A stretch of 64,000 nucleotides of DNA from a virus. Position 1 is the first letter of the stretch; each line of letters opens with the position of its first letter. Positions 49,659 to 58,301 of the stretch are shown piece after piece. The DNA lies in the IMG/VR virus record IMGVR_UViG_3300044695_005922, positions 1-64,000 of that record; one strand, written 5' to 3'. A program made the translations under genes and the position numbers. The notes below the pieces were generated by a model, which saw only the letters and a list, made by a program, of their open reading frames with translations, did not search any database and was not told the origin of the DNA.

Positions 49659-51716
49659 ATGAACGAATTGGCTAATGAACTTATAAACGAAATACTGTTA
49701 CTTGGAGAAGTAGGTAAAAAACCTGCTGCCAAAAAGAGAGCATTGAAACCAGGTGAGTCAGTAAAACATCCAGGATATTATCACCGTGGTGCTGGCTATT
49801 ATTCAAAGGTCAGTAAGGATGGCCCCGTTACCCACAAAACAGATGACACGGGTAAAATGGTCCCTCTTTCTGCAAAGGAAAAGGCAGCGAAAAATAAGGG
49901 TGTACAACAACCGAAAAAACCAGAAAGAACAGGTTCACGTACTGGACAATACCTGGGATTGGACAAGGGAACATCGGCTGCAAGAGCACAACGTTCGAAA
50001 CCAGCAAAGCAACAAGCACCCACGGACACAGGTATAGACCTAAGAAGTTTTGAAAAGAAAATTTCCACCACACGCGATGTAACAAAGAAACAAAGTTTGT
50101 TGCGACTGTTAAAAGCTATACAATCCAATAATCCTTCCACTTTACAATCTGTAATCACTGATTTAAAACTTGTAATAAGTCCAGAAGGAAAATTAAAAGC
50201 CAAGATATATTCGGGTGATGGGCAAAAAATTGCGGGTGACGACAGAGATTTTGCTAGACAAATATATGATTCAACCAAGCAACTTGGAGTTGAAATTCCA
50301 GGCGCAATTTCTCGTGAAGATACAGAGCAAGAACCACCATCGAAAGTCAGTGAACAATTCAAACCAAGTGCGTTATTCAAAAATGAAAACTTGAATAACT
50401 TGGATTTGGAAACAACTGATGCCGGTGTGGTAATTGAAGGCACGGAACTAACTATTATTTCCGAAGAAGATATTTCCAAAGCAGAAAATTATTGGGTAGA
50501 ACGTGCCAAACAATACAAAACTTCTAGTGGTGAAGAATTTACACCCGAGTATGAGAGTAATGTTCGACGATATGTTCGTGGTGTGTATTCCAAAGCAAAC
50601 CACAACATCCGATACATGCTCGCACTAGCAGAAAGTAAACAAGAATTGGGAACGTATGAATTCCGTGGTGATGAAGGAAAAAATGTAATTGTAAAAAATT
50701 TAACCGCAGCAATTACACAAAATGTTCCCGATAAAGAACAACGTGCAGCAATATTATCCGCATTGGAAAAGATGAAAACTGCAAGGAACATACCAGAATT
50801 TAATTCAGCATATGAAGAATTTTCCAAGGCATTACAAGGCACACCAATTGAAGGTAGTAAAAAATACATTGTAGAAAGTTTGACTGCTATAAGAACCATT
50901 GCAACTGGTGGTATCGCCATTATCCCGAACTCCGATGCATTTAAATTGGCGGATGTTGTTAGCATACGACAAAATCCGTTTACCGGTGATTTGACTATCA
51001 ATCAATTTATTGTTGATGTGGACGAAGAACAAACGATAAGTGCGGCTGGGTCTGTAAAACAAGGGAAGGGTAACGCCAGTAGTAATGAATCAAAAATTGA
51101 AAACTCCGAATTTGATACTGGTGAAGTTGATGGTGTAGATTGCTCAAATATACAAACAGATTTATTATCTCTGTGCCGTATGCGAAACGAAATATTCCAA
51201 CCGAATGACGGAAATGTACCAGCCGAGGCAAAACAAAAACTGTTAAGTACAATAAAACAATATGGTTCAATAATAAAAGCATATTACGGATTGGACTCTG
51301 GTATGGGTGATGATGAGATTTATGAATTTTTATCGTATGGTAGAGAATTGGTATGTTTTGATGGAAAGCCAATGCCTACTGTACCAGATAAAAAAACTGG
51401 TGAGATGCGTCCCTACAATCAAGGATTGTCCCCAAATGGTGAGCAGTGGCGAGCTTGGAGTGTTTTGGGTAAAATAACAGATGCAATGCATAATAGAACA
51501 GTTCGTTATCAATTCTACGATACAATTAGATACAACGGTAAAATAACTACCGCTGATGGTATTCGTAGATTGTCAAAGATGGAAGCACAACATTTAAAAA
51601 ATAAAGCTGGCGTGAAGGGTAAACCAGGATTTACCAAACCTGATCAAGAATTAAACGCTTTTACAAAACCAGCAACAGTAACAGAAACACGAAATGGAAA
51701 CCCTTGTACTCAATAA
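49659..51716 (+). CDS. Large virion-type protein of unknown function, 685 aa
   Basis: Starts MNELANELINEILLLGEVGK and then a basic, low-complexity region (AAKKRALKPGESVKHPGYYH, KGVQQPKKPERTGSRTGQYL) resembling heads of packaged or scaffold-like phage proteins. The rest is mixed alpha/beta with no enzyme motif I recognise; one block is TAIRTIATGGIAIIPNSDAF. The late-type promoter motif upstream and the size suggest a structural or DNA-ejected protein. Cys are few (C-terminal half only). Confidence 0.6.
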   Translation: MNELANELINEILLLGEVGKKPAAKKRALKPGESVKHPGYYHRGAGYYSKVSKDGPVTHKTDDTGKMVPLSAKEKAAKNKGVQQPKKPERTGSRTGQYLGLDKGTSAARAQRSKPAKQQAPTDTGIDLRSFEKKISTTRDVTKKQSLLRLLKAIQSNNPSTLQSVITDLKLVISPEGKLKAKIYSGDGQKIAGDDRDFARQIYDSTKQLGVEIPGAISREDTEQEPPSKVSEQFKPSALFKNENLNNLDLETTDAGVVIEGTELTIISEEDISKAENYWVERAKQYKTSSGEEFTPEYESNVRRYVRGVYSKANHNIRYMLALAESKQELGTYEFRGDEGKNVIVKNLTAAITQNVPDKEQRAAILSALEKMKTARNIPEFNSAYEEFSKALQGTPIEGSKKYIVESLTAIRTIATGGIAIIPNSDAFKLADVVSIRQNPFTGDLTINQFIVDVDEEQTISAAGSVKQGKGNASSNESKIENSEFDTGEVDGVDCSNIQTDLLSLCRMRNEIFQPNDGNVPAEAKQKLLSTIKQYGSIIKAYYGLDSGMGDDEIYEFLSYGRELVCFDGKPMPTVPDKKTGEMRPYNQGLSPNGEQWRAWSVLGKITDAMHNRTVRYQFYDTIRYNGKITTADGIRRLSKMEAQHLKNKAGVKGKPGFTKPDQELNAFTKPATVTETRNGNPCTQ

Positions 51717-51719
51717 GTT

Positions 51720-51956
51720 ATGGAAATTAAACAACCTATATTAAAAAGATTTCCACCTGGTGATCGGTGGGTAGAAATTGATAGTGATGGAAGGACGGTA
51801 TATCCAACGTTAACCGCAGCACTGGAATATATGTTCCAAAAGACCAGATGTAAACAATACTTCCTTGACGCCGGTGAAGGAAGGGTGTATATTATAAAGC
51901 AGGAAGCAGACCCCGAACCAGAAATTCCAACATTTAGCATTTACGGTGATCATTAA
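51720..51956 (+). CDS. Hypothetical protein, 78 aa
   Basis: RFPPGDRWVEIDSDGRTVYP, a central helix (TAALEYMFQKTRCKQYFLDA) and an acidic tail. Starts four bases after the previous stop and shares its last base with the ThyX start. Function unknown. Confidence 0.6.
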   Translation: MEIKQPILKRFPPGDRWVEIDSDGRTVYPTLTAALEYMFQKTRCKQYFLDAGEGRVYIIKQEADPEPEIPTFSIYGDH

Positions 51957-52618
51957 TGAAAGTCAAATTGGTTTCGTACACAACTCCGTGTGTCGAAGAG
52001 TTAGGTCCAGACAGTGACCTTACTGATTTAATAGCATTTTGTGCTCGTGTAAGTAATCCGAGCAACCAAACAAATACCGACACAACAGATAAACTTATTA
52101 GTTATCTGATTAAACATAAACATTGGTCACCATTTGAGATGGCCAATCTTACACTTGAAATTGAAACCACCCGTGACATTGCCCGACAGATTCTCAGGCA
52201 TCGTAGTTTCACCTTCCAAGAATTCAGTCAACGATATGCCGACCCTGTTAAAGAATTAACGTTTGAGAAGCGTGAAGCACGGTTACAAGACCAGAAGAAT
52301 CGCCAGAATAGTATTGAAGTTGACGACGAACTGCTTCAAGCTAAATGGAACTCTATGCAAGAACTTGTATTAATTAACGCACGAAACGCATACAATTGGG
52401 CAATCGAAAACGGAATCGCCAAAGAAGTTGCCCGTGCAGTTCTTCCAGAAGGATTAACGACATCACGAATGTACGTAAACGGAACTTTAAGAAGCTGGAT
52501 TCATTATATTGATATCAGAAGTGATGAAGCAACGCAGAAAGAACATCGGGAAATTGCTATCGCATGTGCAGAAGCCATTGGTAAATTATTTCCATTGATT
52601 ACTAATTTTGCACACTAA
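51956..52618 (+). CDS. thyX: Flavin-dependent thymidylate synthase ThyX
   Basis: A 220-residue ThyX. The diagnostic motif RHRSFTFQEFSQRYA lies at residues 81-95, matching RHR-x7-S-x-RY. WSPFEMANLTLEIETTRDIA precedes it, and ARAVLPEGLTTSRMYVNGTL with LRSWIHYIDIRSDEATQKEH are the FAD and dUMP-binding blocks. It makes dTMP from dUMP with FAD, NADPH and methylenetetrahydrofolate. The dCMP deaminase at 18631 supplies dUMP. Confidence 0.93.
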   Translation: MKVKLVSYTTPCVEELGPDSDLTDLIAFCARVSNPSNQTNTDTTDKLISYLIKHKHWSPFEMANLTLEIETTRDIARQILRHRSFTFQEFSQRYADPVKELTFEKREARLQDQKNRQNSIEVDDELLQAKWNSMQELVLINARNAYNWAIENGIAKEVARAVLPEGLTTSRMYVNGTLRSWIHYIDIRSDEATQKEHREIAIACAEAIGKLFPLITNFAH

Positions 52619-52758
52619 TGCTCATCTTACTCTTTAATATTTTCGGTTGGTCTTTACTTACATTCATTGCCATATCTGTGTTAATGATATGTGTCACCGC
52701 AATTATATTAGTAAAAATTTTTGGGTTTATATATAAATTATGGCGAAAAAACAGGTAG
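52618..52758 (+). CDS. Small membrane protein, 46 aa
   Basis: Starts on the ThyX stop (TAATG) and overlaps the next gene by 19 bases. Nearly the whole protein is hydrophobic (LILLFNIFGWSLLTFIAISV, CVTAIILVKIFGFIYK) with a basic end (RKNR), giving one or two membrane helices. Function unknown. Confidence 0.5.
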   Translation: MLILLFNIFGWSLLTFIAISVLMICVTAIILVKIFGFIYKLWRKNR

Positions 52759-53411
52759 GCAGTTCCAACACGGGTAGAAAGTCTATACCCTTATTGAAAT
52801 CTGAAATAGAAGAGGCACAACGAAACACCAACAGTAACCGACAAGCTGCGAAATGGTTAGGTGTCAGTGAACCTCGTTACCGACGTTACGCCAAAATATA
52901 TAATTTGTATGACCAGCATTCAAATCCTCTTGGGTTGGGTACCACCAAAGGATTTGCAAAGAATCCGAAAAGTATTCCACTACGAGACATATTTGCCAAT
53001 AAGCATACGGATTATAGTATGATACGATTAAAATATCGTATGGTAGCTCGTCATATGTTAAATGAACAATGTGGTCTGTGTGGATTTAATGAGAAACGAT
53101 TGTCAGATGGTAAATCCCCATTGATGTTAACTTTCAAAGACAAGATGGGAGATTTTTCAAGAGATAACCTACATCTGTTATGTTATAATTGTATGTTTTT
53201 GACTACCGGCGCACCGTGGGTGGCCCACCAAAAGTATGTGGAAACTAGTTTAACGGACCCGGAACACGCCAAGAAACAAAAGGATGAAGGACCAAAGCCA
53301 ACAGATTCAATGGATCCTGTGGAAGATGCTGAAATAGAGGAAACGGTCAACCAACATCAGTCCGACATCCGTAATCTTCAAGACGAAATATTACGTGAAT
53401 TGGGGAGATGA
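52740..53411 (+). CDS. HTH plus HNH-like zinc protein, 223 aa
   Basis: Residues 15-60 hold a helix-turn-helix (NRQAAKWLGVSEPRYRRYAK). The centre has CGLCGFNEKRLSDGKSPLML, TFKDKMGDFSRDNLHLLCYN and CMF, an HNH-like zinc module in which the usual catalytic His pair is replaced (TFKDK), so it may bind rather than cut DNA. The C-terminus is acidic and helical. Similar proteins occur in T4-like cyanophages. A regulatory role is as likely as a nuclease one. Confidence 0.65.
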   Translation: MAKKQVGSSNTGRKSIPLLKSEIEEAQRNTNSNRQAAKWLGVSEPRYRRYAKIYNLYDQHSNPLGLGTTKGFAKNPKSIPLRDIFANKHTDYSMIRLKYRMVARHMLNEQCGLCGFNEKRLSDGKSPLMLTFKDKMGDFSRDNLHLLCYNCMFLTTGAPWVAHQKYVETSLTDPEHAKKQKDEGPKPTDSMDPVEDAEIEETVNQHQSDIRNLQDEILRELGR

Positions 53412-53429
53412 ATTTTAAAATTTTATTTT

Positions 53430-53439
53430 ACTATTTATA
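53430..53439 (+). promoter_or_regulatory. ACTATTTATA motif, candidate late promoter
   Basis: Perfect copy of the motif, 43 bases before the start of the 56-residue gene. Confidence 0.5.
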
Positions 53440-53472
53440 ATACCCTTTCACAATTACACTTGGAGAAACACG

Positions 53473-53643
53473 ATGTCCGAAAACGAAATGTTACGGGAAT
53501 TCGTGCAAGAATCAACTCCTCGTCAAGTTTCTCATCGGGACTCTACACGGCATGACCTCCGTGAATGGAATGTCCAGATGTATTATGAGGCGATGGGAAT
53601 GGATTTCGGGCACGACGACGACTATGTAGAAGAAAAACAATAA
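53473..53643 (+). CDS. Small acidic protein, 56 aa
   Basis: GGAGAAACACG precedes the start. The product begins SENEMLREFVQESTPRQVSH and ends in an acidic tail (HDDDYVEEKQ). It may be a late accessory protein; no family recognised. Confidence 0.6.
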   Translation: MSENEMLREFVQESTPRQVSHRDSTRHDLREWNVQMYYEAMGMDFGHDDDYVEEKQ

Positions 53644-53651
53644 AGGTATCT

Positions 53652-54671
53652 ATGGCAAGTTACACAATATATCATCCCGCACATAAAGGACATACTCCAA
53701 ATCCAGTTGACATTAACACATATGTCACTGAACTTCTGGCGTATGAATTAAAAACTGTACTGTTTGATATGGGACATCAAGCAAACATTACCTATATTAA
53801 TTTGTGTGCAGATAATAGGGTGTTATATATTCCAGAAGTGGATATTAATGTAAGCTCAGATGGACCGTATATACCTGACTCCCTATGGTTTATAATAGTT
53901 AACGACGAAACAAAAAATTTTGTTGTTGTAGATTTACAAGACGCTCCATCTGTAACGCGGTATCTACAAACACTTCCAGGTTATGTCATGTCGTTACTTG
54001 GCCAGTATTCACTGGAACGGTATCATCACGAGAATCCGTGGTTAGATTTTACGAAATTACTACCATTTGTTTATTTCCCATATTATCCAAATGTTGTTGA
54101 ATCTATGATTGAAGAAATTCAAGATATTAGAAATTCATCTCATCTGGATGATAGAGTATTTTTCTTTGGAAATAATCGTGACGATTATTTACACGATGGA
54201 GTTAAAATTAGAGAAGTAATATCCGCACTAGAATACAAATATCCCGATGAGGTTTGTGTTGGTAGTACGGAGAAAAAACTTCCAATGCAAGACTTTTTTA
54301 GAAAAGCAGCGACGCATACAATTAATCTAGGATTACCAGGACACCAATGGTGTTCCCGTGAACATGAATTGTGGACATTGGGACTTCCCGTTATGTTATA
54401 CGAACACACACATCATCTGGCTGTTGACTTAATACCCAACTATCATTATATTGCCGTACCTGTTGGTCCGCGGTTGTCTATTGGCATGGCCACCAATCCA
54501 ACGAAAGCCGCCGACCAGATAATTAAAGCACACAGAGAATGGATTAAACCTAGTAATAAATGGCGACTAAATAATATTGCTTATAATGGACAACGTAGAA
54601 TATTAGAACAAGCATCGCCAAAGACAGTTATTCCGAAATTAATAGACCTTATACAGTTGGGTAATTGGTAA
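53652..54671 (+). CDS. GT-B glycosyltransferase-like protein, CgeB-like end
   Basis: A 339-residue protein. The C-terminal third has FRKAATHTINLGLPGHQWCS, then REHELWTLGLPVMLYEHTHH. This resembles the donor-binding GxxxxRxxExLxxGxP pattern of CgeB-type group 1 transferases. VFFFGNNRDDYLHDGVKIRE begins that domain. The N-terminal half (PAHKGHTPNPVDINTYVTEL) is unassigned. It lies away from the main glycan locus and may glycosylate DNA or a virion protein; the assignment is tentative. Confidence 0.45.
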   Translation: MASYTIYHPAHKGHTPNPVDINTYVTELLAYELKTVLFDMGHQANITYINLCADNRVLYIPEVDINVSSDGPYIPDSLWFIIVNDETKNFVVVDLQDAPSVTRYLQTLPGYVMSLLGQYSLERYHHENPWLDFTKLLPFVYFPYYPNVVESMIEEIQDIRNSSHLDDRVFFFGNNRDDYLHDGVKIREVISALEYKYPDEVCVGSTEKKLPMQDFFRKAATHTINLGLPGHQWCSREHELWTLGLPVMLYEHTHHLAVDLIPNYHYIAVPVGPRLSIGMATNPTKAADQIIKAHREWIKPSNKWRLNNIAYNGQRRILEQASPKTVIPKLIDLIQLGNW

Positions 54672-54673
54672 TT

Positions 54674-55579
54674 ATGCAGATTATAAAAACAAACATTGAA
54701 CGTCCAAACTTTACTAATATTTCTTTTAAACAAGAATATGAAAAAGACGCGGATAAATACAGAAAATTAATGTCTAATATCGTTGAGGTATTCAATCGTA
54801 TTGAATATCTTTCGGTAATTGAAGGAACTCGTGACGCACATTTATTATTTATTCGACCCGCCGATGTTGAACACAAACGTGCAGAATTTCGTAAATATGG
54901 ATTGGAGATTGTTTTACTAAACAAAGAAGCAGATAATATGAGTGGTAACTACGGTAATCACTCACTTCCGTGGGATGGACAGGCACAATTTGTATGGCGT
55001 TCTATTGTAACCAAACCAGAATTAGTTTCCAAGTGGAATGACATCTGGAAAACTCGTGAACGTGATGTATTTATGGGAGAATATCTCATTGGTCGTGGAT
55101 TGGGATATCCACATTGTTGTTCAGAGCATTTTACGGAAGTATGGATGCGGCGAGGTGGTATTGATACAACGTGGCAACAAGCAGCCTGTACAATTACCAA
55201 TACATCTGATTATGTTGAAGCAGAAAACATTCTTGGTGAATATAATGCTATCGAATTACCTGAAACAACACCAATCTGGGCTAGTAATCTTCTTCGATGG
55301 GCTGGGTTAAAGTTAGTTACACATTTACCGTGTTCATTTAATTGTACCGAATCTAAACGAATTGCATTAGAAAATCTTGGTATTGCAACGAAATATGGAT
55401 ATGGATACGAATATAATATGTTATGTAAGATGTTGGATTGGGAAATAACGTGGACCGCGGAATATGGTGTAGCCACAATTGATACACCAGTATTTACCAT
55501 ACATACGTTAACTGATGTAACGGCAACACCTTACAAGGTAATTAAAAAAGGTAATAAACAATGTATATTTGTTAAATAG
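54674..55579 (+). CDS. DUF483-like Cys-containing protein, 301 aa
   Basis: The start at 54674 lies just after the previous stop. The core has IGRGLGYPHCCSEHFTEVWM, LLRWAGLKLVTHLPCSFNCT and ESKRIALE, the GYPxCC and HxPCSxxC blocks of DUF483-type proteins, which resemble Cys-rich domains in radical or transferase enzymes. The Cys and His residues could bind zinc or an Fe-S cluster. N-terminal 90 residues are unassigned. Function unknown. Confidence 0.5.
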   Translation: MQIIKTNIERPNFTNISFKQEYEKDADKYRKLMSNIVEVFNRIEYLSVIEGTRDAHLLFIRPADVEHKRAEFRKYGLEIVLLNKEADNMSGNYGNHSLPWDGQAQFVWRSIVTKPELVSKWNDIWKTRERDVFMGEYLIGRGLGYPHCCSEHFTEVWMRRGGIDTTWQQAACTITNTSDYVEAENILGEYNAIELPETTPIWASNLLRWAGLKLVTHLPCSFNCTESKRIALENLGIATKYGYGYEYNMLCKMLDWEITWTAEYGVATIDTPVFTIHTLTDVTATPYKVIKKGNKQCIFVK

Positions 55580-55613
55580 TATTTATTACAATATTAATCA
55601 AAACGTAATGATG

Positions 55614-55640
55614 TCCCCCTTTCCTTTTCGGTGAGGGGGA
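55614..55640 (+). terminator. GC-rich hairpin before the VWA gene
   Basis: TCCCCCT and AGGGGGA form a 7-bp stem with a 13-base loop, followed by TATATC rather than a T-run. It may terminate transcription or regulate the next gene. A hairpin followed by TATAT also precedes the partner AAA+ gene at 59728. Confidence 0.5.
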
Positions 55641-55676
55641 TATATCTTTATAGTATACCCTAAACGAAAGGTGATT

Positions 55677-57929
55677 ATGTCAAGATACTACGACACATAT
55701 GAACAAGAAACTCTGTGGACACTTAACACGCGGACAGGTGTTAAGAAGAAGCAGGCTACTAATTACAGTTCGTATTGGATGGATTTTGATGATGATGAGT
55801 ACACCACATCTACAATCAAAGATGACTCTGTAAATCCAGAGCGTATTGTCAAGCTTGCCTCTGTTCGTCGAGCTATTGCTAATTTTGTTCGTATTCTCAC
55901 CAACGATGAAACGATTGAAGTGGCTTTTTCTTCCGGCAAGGATTCGTATACCGATGGTAAGCGTGTTGTAATTGCTGCTGAAGATGATTCGAAACATTTC
56001 GATTCTATGGTGGGTCTTGCACTACACGAGGGATCACATTGTCTCCTTTCGGATTTCAATATGTTGGAGCATTTGATTACTGAGAAGAATTGGGAGCAGT
56101 GCTACATTGCGTTGAGTACTGAACTCCGTGGTCTGCTTCATCCCGATTATCAGATTGATTATAATCGTAACGATATCGGCCTCAACAAAATTCGTTCGCA
56201 GGTGCTGGCGATGCAGAAGATGTTGGGTATTATTATGAATGTAATCGAAGATCGTCGTATTGATTCGTATGTGTATAAGAACGCATCGGGGTATCGTCCT
56301 TATTACGATGCGATGTATACCAAGTATTTCTTTAATACCGAAGTTACCAAAAACTTGAAGCACAACCCAGCGTGGCGTACTCCTACGTTTCAGAATTACA
56401 CGAACTGGTTGATTAATATTTTTCATCCGAACTTTGACCGCAATGCACTGCCTGGGCTGTCTAAGATGGTCGGTATGATTGATTTGAAGAATGTCCGCCG
56501 ATTTGATATTACTAAGCGGATGCCAGAACGTTTTGCTGAGTGGAGTTTTTCGTTCACCAATTCTCCTTGGCAAAACTGGTATATCAATGTTGGTAGTAAA
56601 TCATATTCGGGCGGCCCTTCGTATGTTACGTTGTTGGATTACGAAACCCTCCCACCGTTGTGGACTGTTGCCAATGATGTGCTGTATGAAATTATGAAGC
56701 ATATTGGCGATTATGAACAGCAGATGCAAAAGGCTAACTCGGATACATCCACACAAACTGTACAGATTCAGATGGATGGTGTGCAGTTTGATATGAATTT
56801 GGATGGTTTGGAAAATCTTGATATTGGCAACACGCAGTCATCGGTTGTTCCTGGTAAGTTCAATGAGAAGAAGGCGTTAGATGCGATGAAGAAGATGGAG
56901 CAGGTAATGCGTGGTCAGAATCGTCGTAAGAAGTTGAAGGCGAAGGAACGGGCTGACATCCAGCATCTCGAATCCGCAGATGCGAAGATTGTTGAGGCTG
57001 GTGATAAGATTGTCGGCATGTTCCCGTGTCTTGTTACACGTAAAATTAATAAACAAATTATGTTGTCGGAGTTCTTCCCATTTTCGCATGTTACGCATCA
57101 TAAGGGTGAGAGGGTTCTGTACTCTACTGAACGTAACAAGAATGCAGTGGTATCTGGTGTTCGTATGGGTCAGATTCTTGTGCATAGGTTGCAGGTTCGC
57201 AACGATCCTGTTGTAACGACATTTACCCGTCAGGATCACGGTCGTATTGACCGCCGTATCCTCGCTCAGCTGGGTATGGATATTGAGAGTGTGTTCAAGC
57301 GAACCACGGTTGAAAACTTTAAGCCTGCGATGCTCCATCTGTCTCTGGACGCGTCTGGTTCTATGAGTGGTAGGAAGTGGGAACAGTGTATTACCGTGGC
57401 TACTGCATTGTCCTATGTCGCTAGTAAAATTCGTAATATTGAAGTTGTTGTTACGATTCGTGGTGATAGTGAAATTCCTATGGTCGCTGTGGTGCATGAC
57501 AGTCGAGTTGATAATTTCCAAAAAGTTCGTAACCTCTTTCCTTCCCTGTGTCCGACAGGTTCTACTCCTGAGGGATTGTGCTTCAACGCAACGCTAGACC
57601 TTATCACGGAATGCTCTGGTGAATACGATACGTACTTCATTAACTTTTCGGATGGTGAACCTGGTACATCTGTTCGTCGTGGTGGTGAATATCGTAATTA
57701 TGGTGGTGAGGAAGCATTCAATCATACACGGCGACAGGTACAAGCGATGCGTGATGCTGGTGTCAAGGTTATGTCGTATTTCATTTCTGAGTACACAACG
57801 ATTAAACCCCACAGCTATTCGCATACCGCTTTCAAAAAGATGTACGGTGAAAGCGCTGTGTTTGTGAATGTGCAGAATGTAACTGAGGTACTTCGTACTA
57901 TGAATAACCTTCTACTCAAAAAGTCCTAA
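55677..57929 (+). CDS. VWA-domain protein with HExxH, CobT/metal-chelatase-like
   Basis: A 750-residue protein. H117-E-G-S-H121 (LALHEGSHCLLSDFNML) is a zinc-type HExxH with a further NVIEDRRID near residue 185. A long central region includes a charged helix (KLKAKERADIQHLESADAKI). The C-terminal VWA domain from about residue 550 has an intact MIDAS: DASGS at 558-562, the Thr in PTGSTPEG and DGEPG. It resembles CobT and phage VWA proteins that work with a MoxR/CobS AAA+ partner, which is encoded at 59810. AAAGGTGA precedes the start. Possibly a virus-encoded chaperone or chelatase pair. Confidence 0.7.
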   Translation: MSRYYDTYEQETLWTLNTRTGVKKKQATNYSSYWMDFDDDEYTTSTIKDDSVNPERIVKLASVRRAIANFVRILTNDETIEVAFSSGKDSYTDGKRVVIAAEDDSKHFDSMVGLALHEGSHCLLSDFNMLEHLITEKNWEQCYIALSTELRGLLHPDYQIDYNRNDIGLNKIRSQVLAMQKMLGIIMNVIEDRRIDSYVYKNASGYRPYYDAMYTKYFFNTEVTKNLKHNPAWRTPTFQNYTNWLINIFHPNFDRNALPGLSKMVGMIDLKNVRRFDITKRMPERFAEWSFSFTNSPWQNWYINVGSKSYSGGPSYVTLLDYETLPPLWTVANDVLYEIMKHIGDYEQQMQKANSDTSTQTVQIQMDGVQFDMNLDGLENLDIGNTQSSVVPGKFNEKKALDAMKKMEQVMRGQNRRKKLKAKERADIQHLESADAKIVEAGDKIVGMFPCLVTRKINKQIMLSEFFPFSHVTHHKGERVLYSTERNKNAVVSGVRMGQILVHRLQVRNDPVVTTFTRQDHGRIDRRILAQLGMDIESVFKRTTVENFKPAMLHLSLDASGSMSGRKWEQCITVATALSYVASKIRNIEVVVTIRGDSEIPMVAVVHDSRVDNFQKVRNLFPSLCPTGSTPEGLCFNATLDLITECSGEYDTYFINFSDGEPGTSVRRGGEYRNYGGEEAFNHTRRQVQAMRDAGVKVMSYFISEYTTIKPHSYSHTAFKKMYGESAVFVNVQNVTEVLRTMNNLLLKKS

Positions 57930-58222
57930 TGACATATATCAATTGGCCACACGGTAATGAGACATTAGCGGAGCACCTAAATCGTTTCTCGAAATATTTG
58001 TATCGAAAACGGAAACACGATTCAGGGAATTTGGGTGCAATGATGTATGGGTTGTATTTACATTACAACACACAAACTGGTGAAGTCAGTGAGTTATATG
58101 CTGATTTGAATAAACCGTGGAAAGTTCGAAAGAATAATTACTGTATTGGTGAACTGGAACAACTCGCCAAAGGATTGATTGACAGAGTACAAAATAGTTT
58201 AAATATAACGGCAGAAAAATAA
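57929..58222 (+). CDS. Hypothetical protein, 97 aa
   Basis: Starts on the last base of the VWA gene stop. TYINWPHGNETLAEHLNRFS, basic middle (KYLYRKRKHD) and helical end (IGELEQLAKGLIDRVQNSLN). Tightly linked to the VWA gene and followed by a strong terminator, so the two form a transcription unit. Function unknown. Confidence 0.65.
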   Translation: MTYINWPHGNETLAEHLNRFSKYLYRKRKHDSGNLGAMMYGLYLHYNTQTGEVSELYADLNKPWKVRKNNYCIGELEQLAKGLIDRVQNSLNITAEK

Positions 58223-58224
58223 AA

Positions 58225-58258
58225 AATCCCCCGTCAGAGTTGGCGGGGGATTTTCTTT
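58225..58258 (+). terminator. Strong rho-independent terminator
   Basis: AATCCCCCG and CGGGGGATT form a perfect 9-bp stem around a 10-base loop, followed by TTTTCTTT. It closes the VWA unit. Confidence 0.9.
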
Positions 58259-58266
58259 ACATTTGT

Positions 58267-58276
58267 ACTATTTATC
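58267..58276 (+). promoter_or_regulatory. ACTATTTAT motif, candidate late promoter
   Basis: ACTATTTATC, one mismatch to the other copies, 35 bases before the virion-type gene at 58302 and right after a terminator. Confidence 0.5.
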
Positions 58277-58301
58277 TATTGGACTCTTTTCAGGAACCAT
58301 T

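Noticed and set aside
49799-50479. Open frame of 226 codons on the - strand within the 685-residue gene
   Set aside because: No ribosome site, low-complexity Ser/Phe/Cys product, and fully inside a coherent + strand gene. All supported genes in the window are on the + strand.
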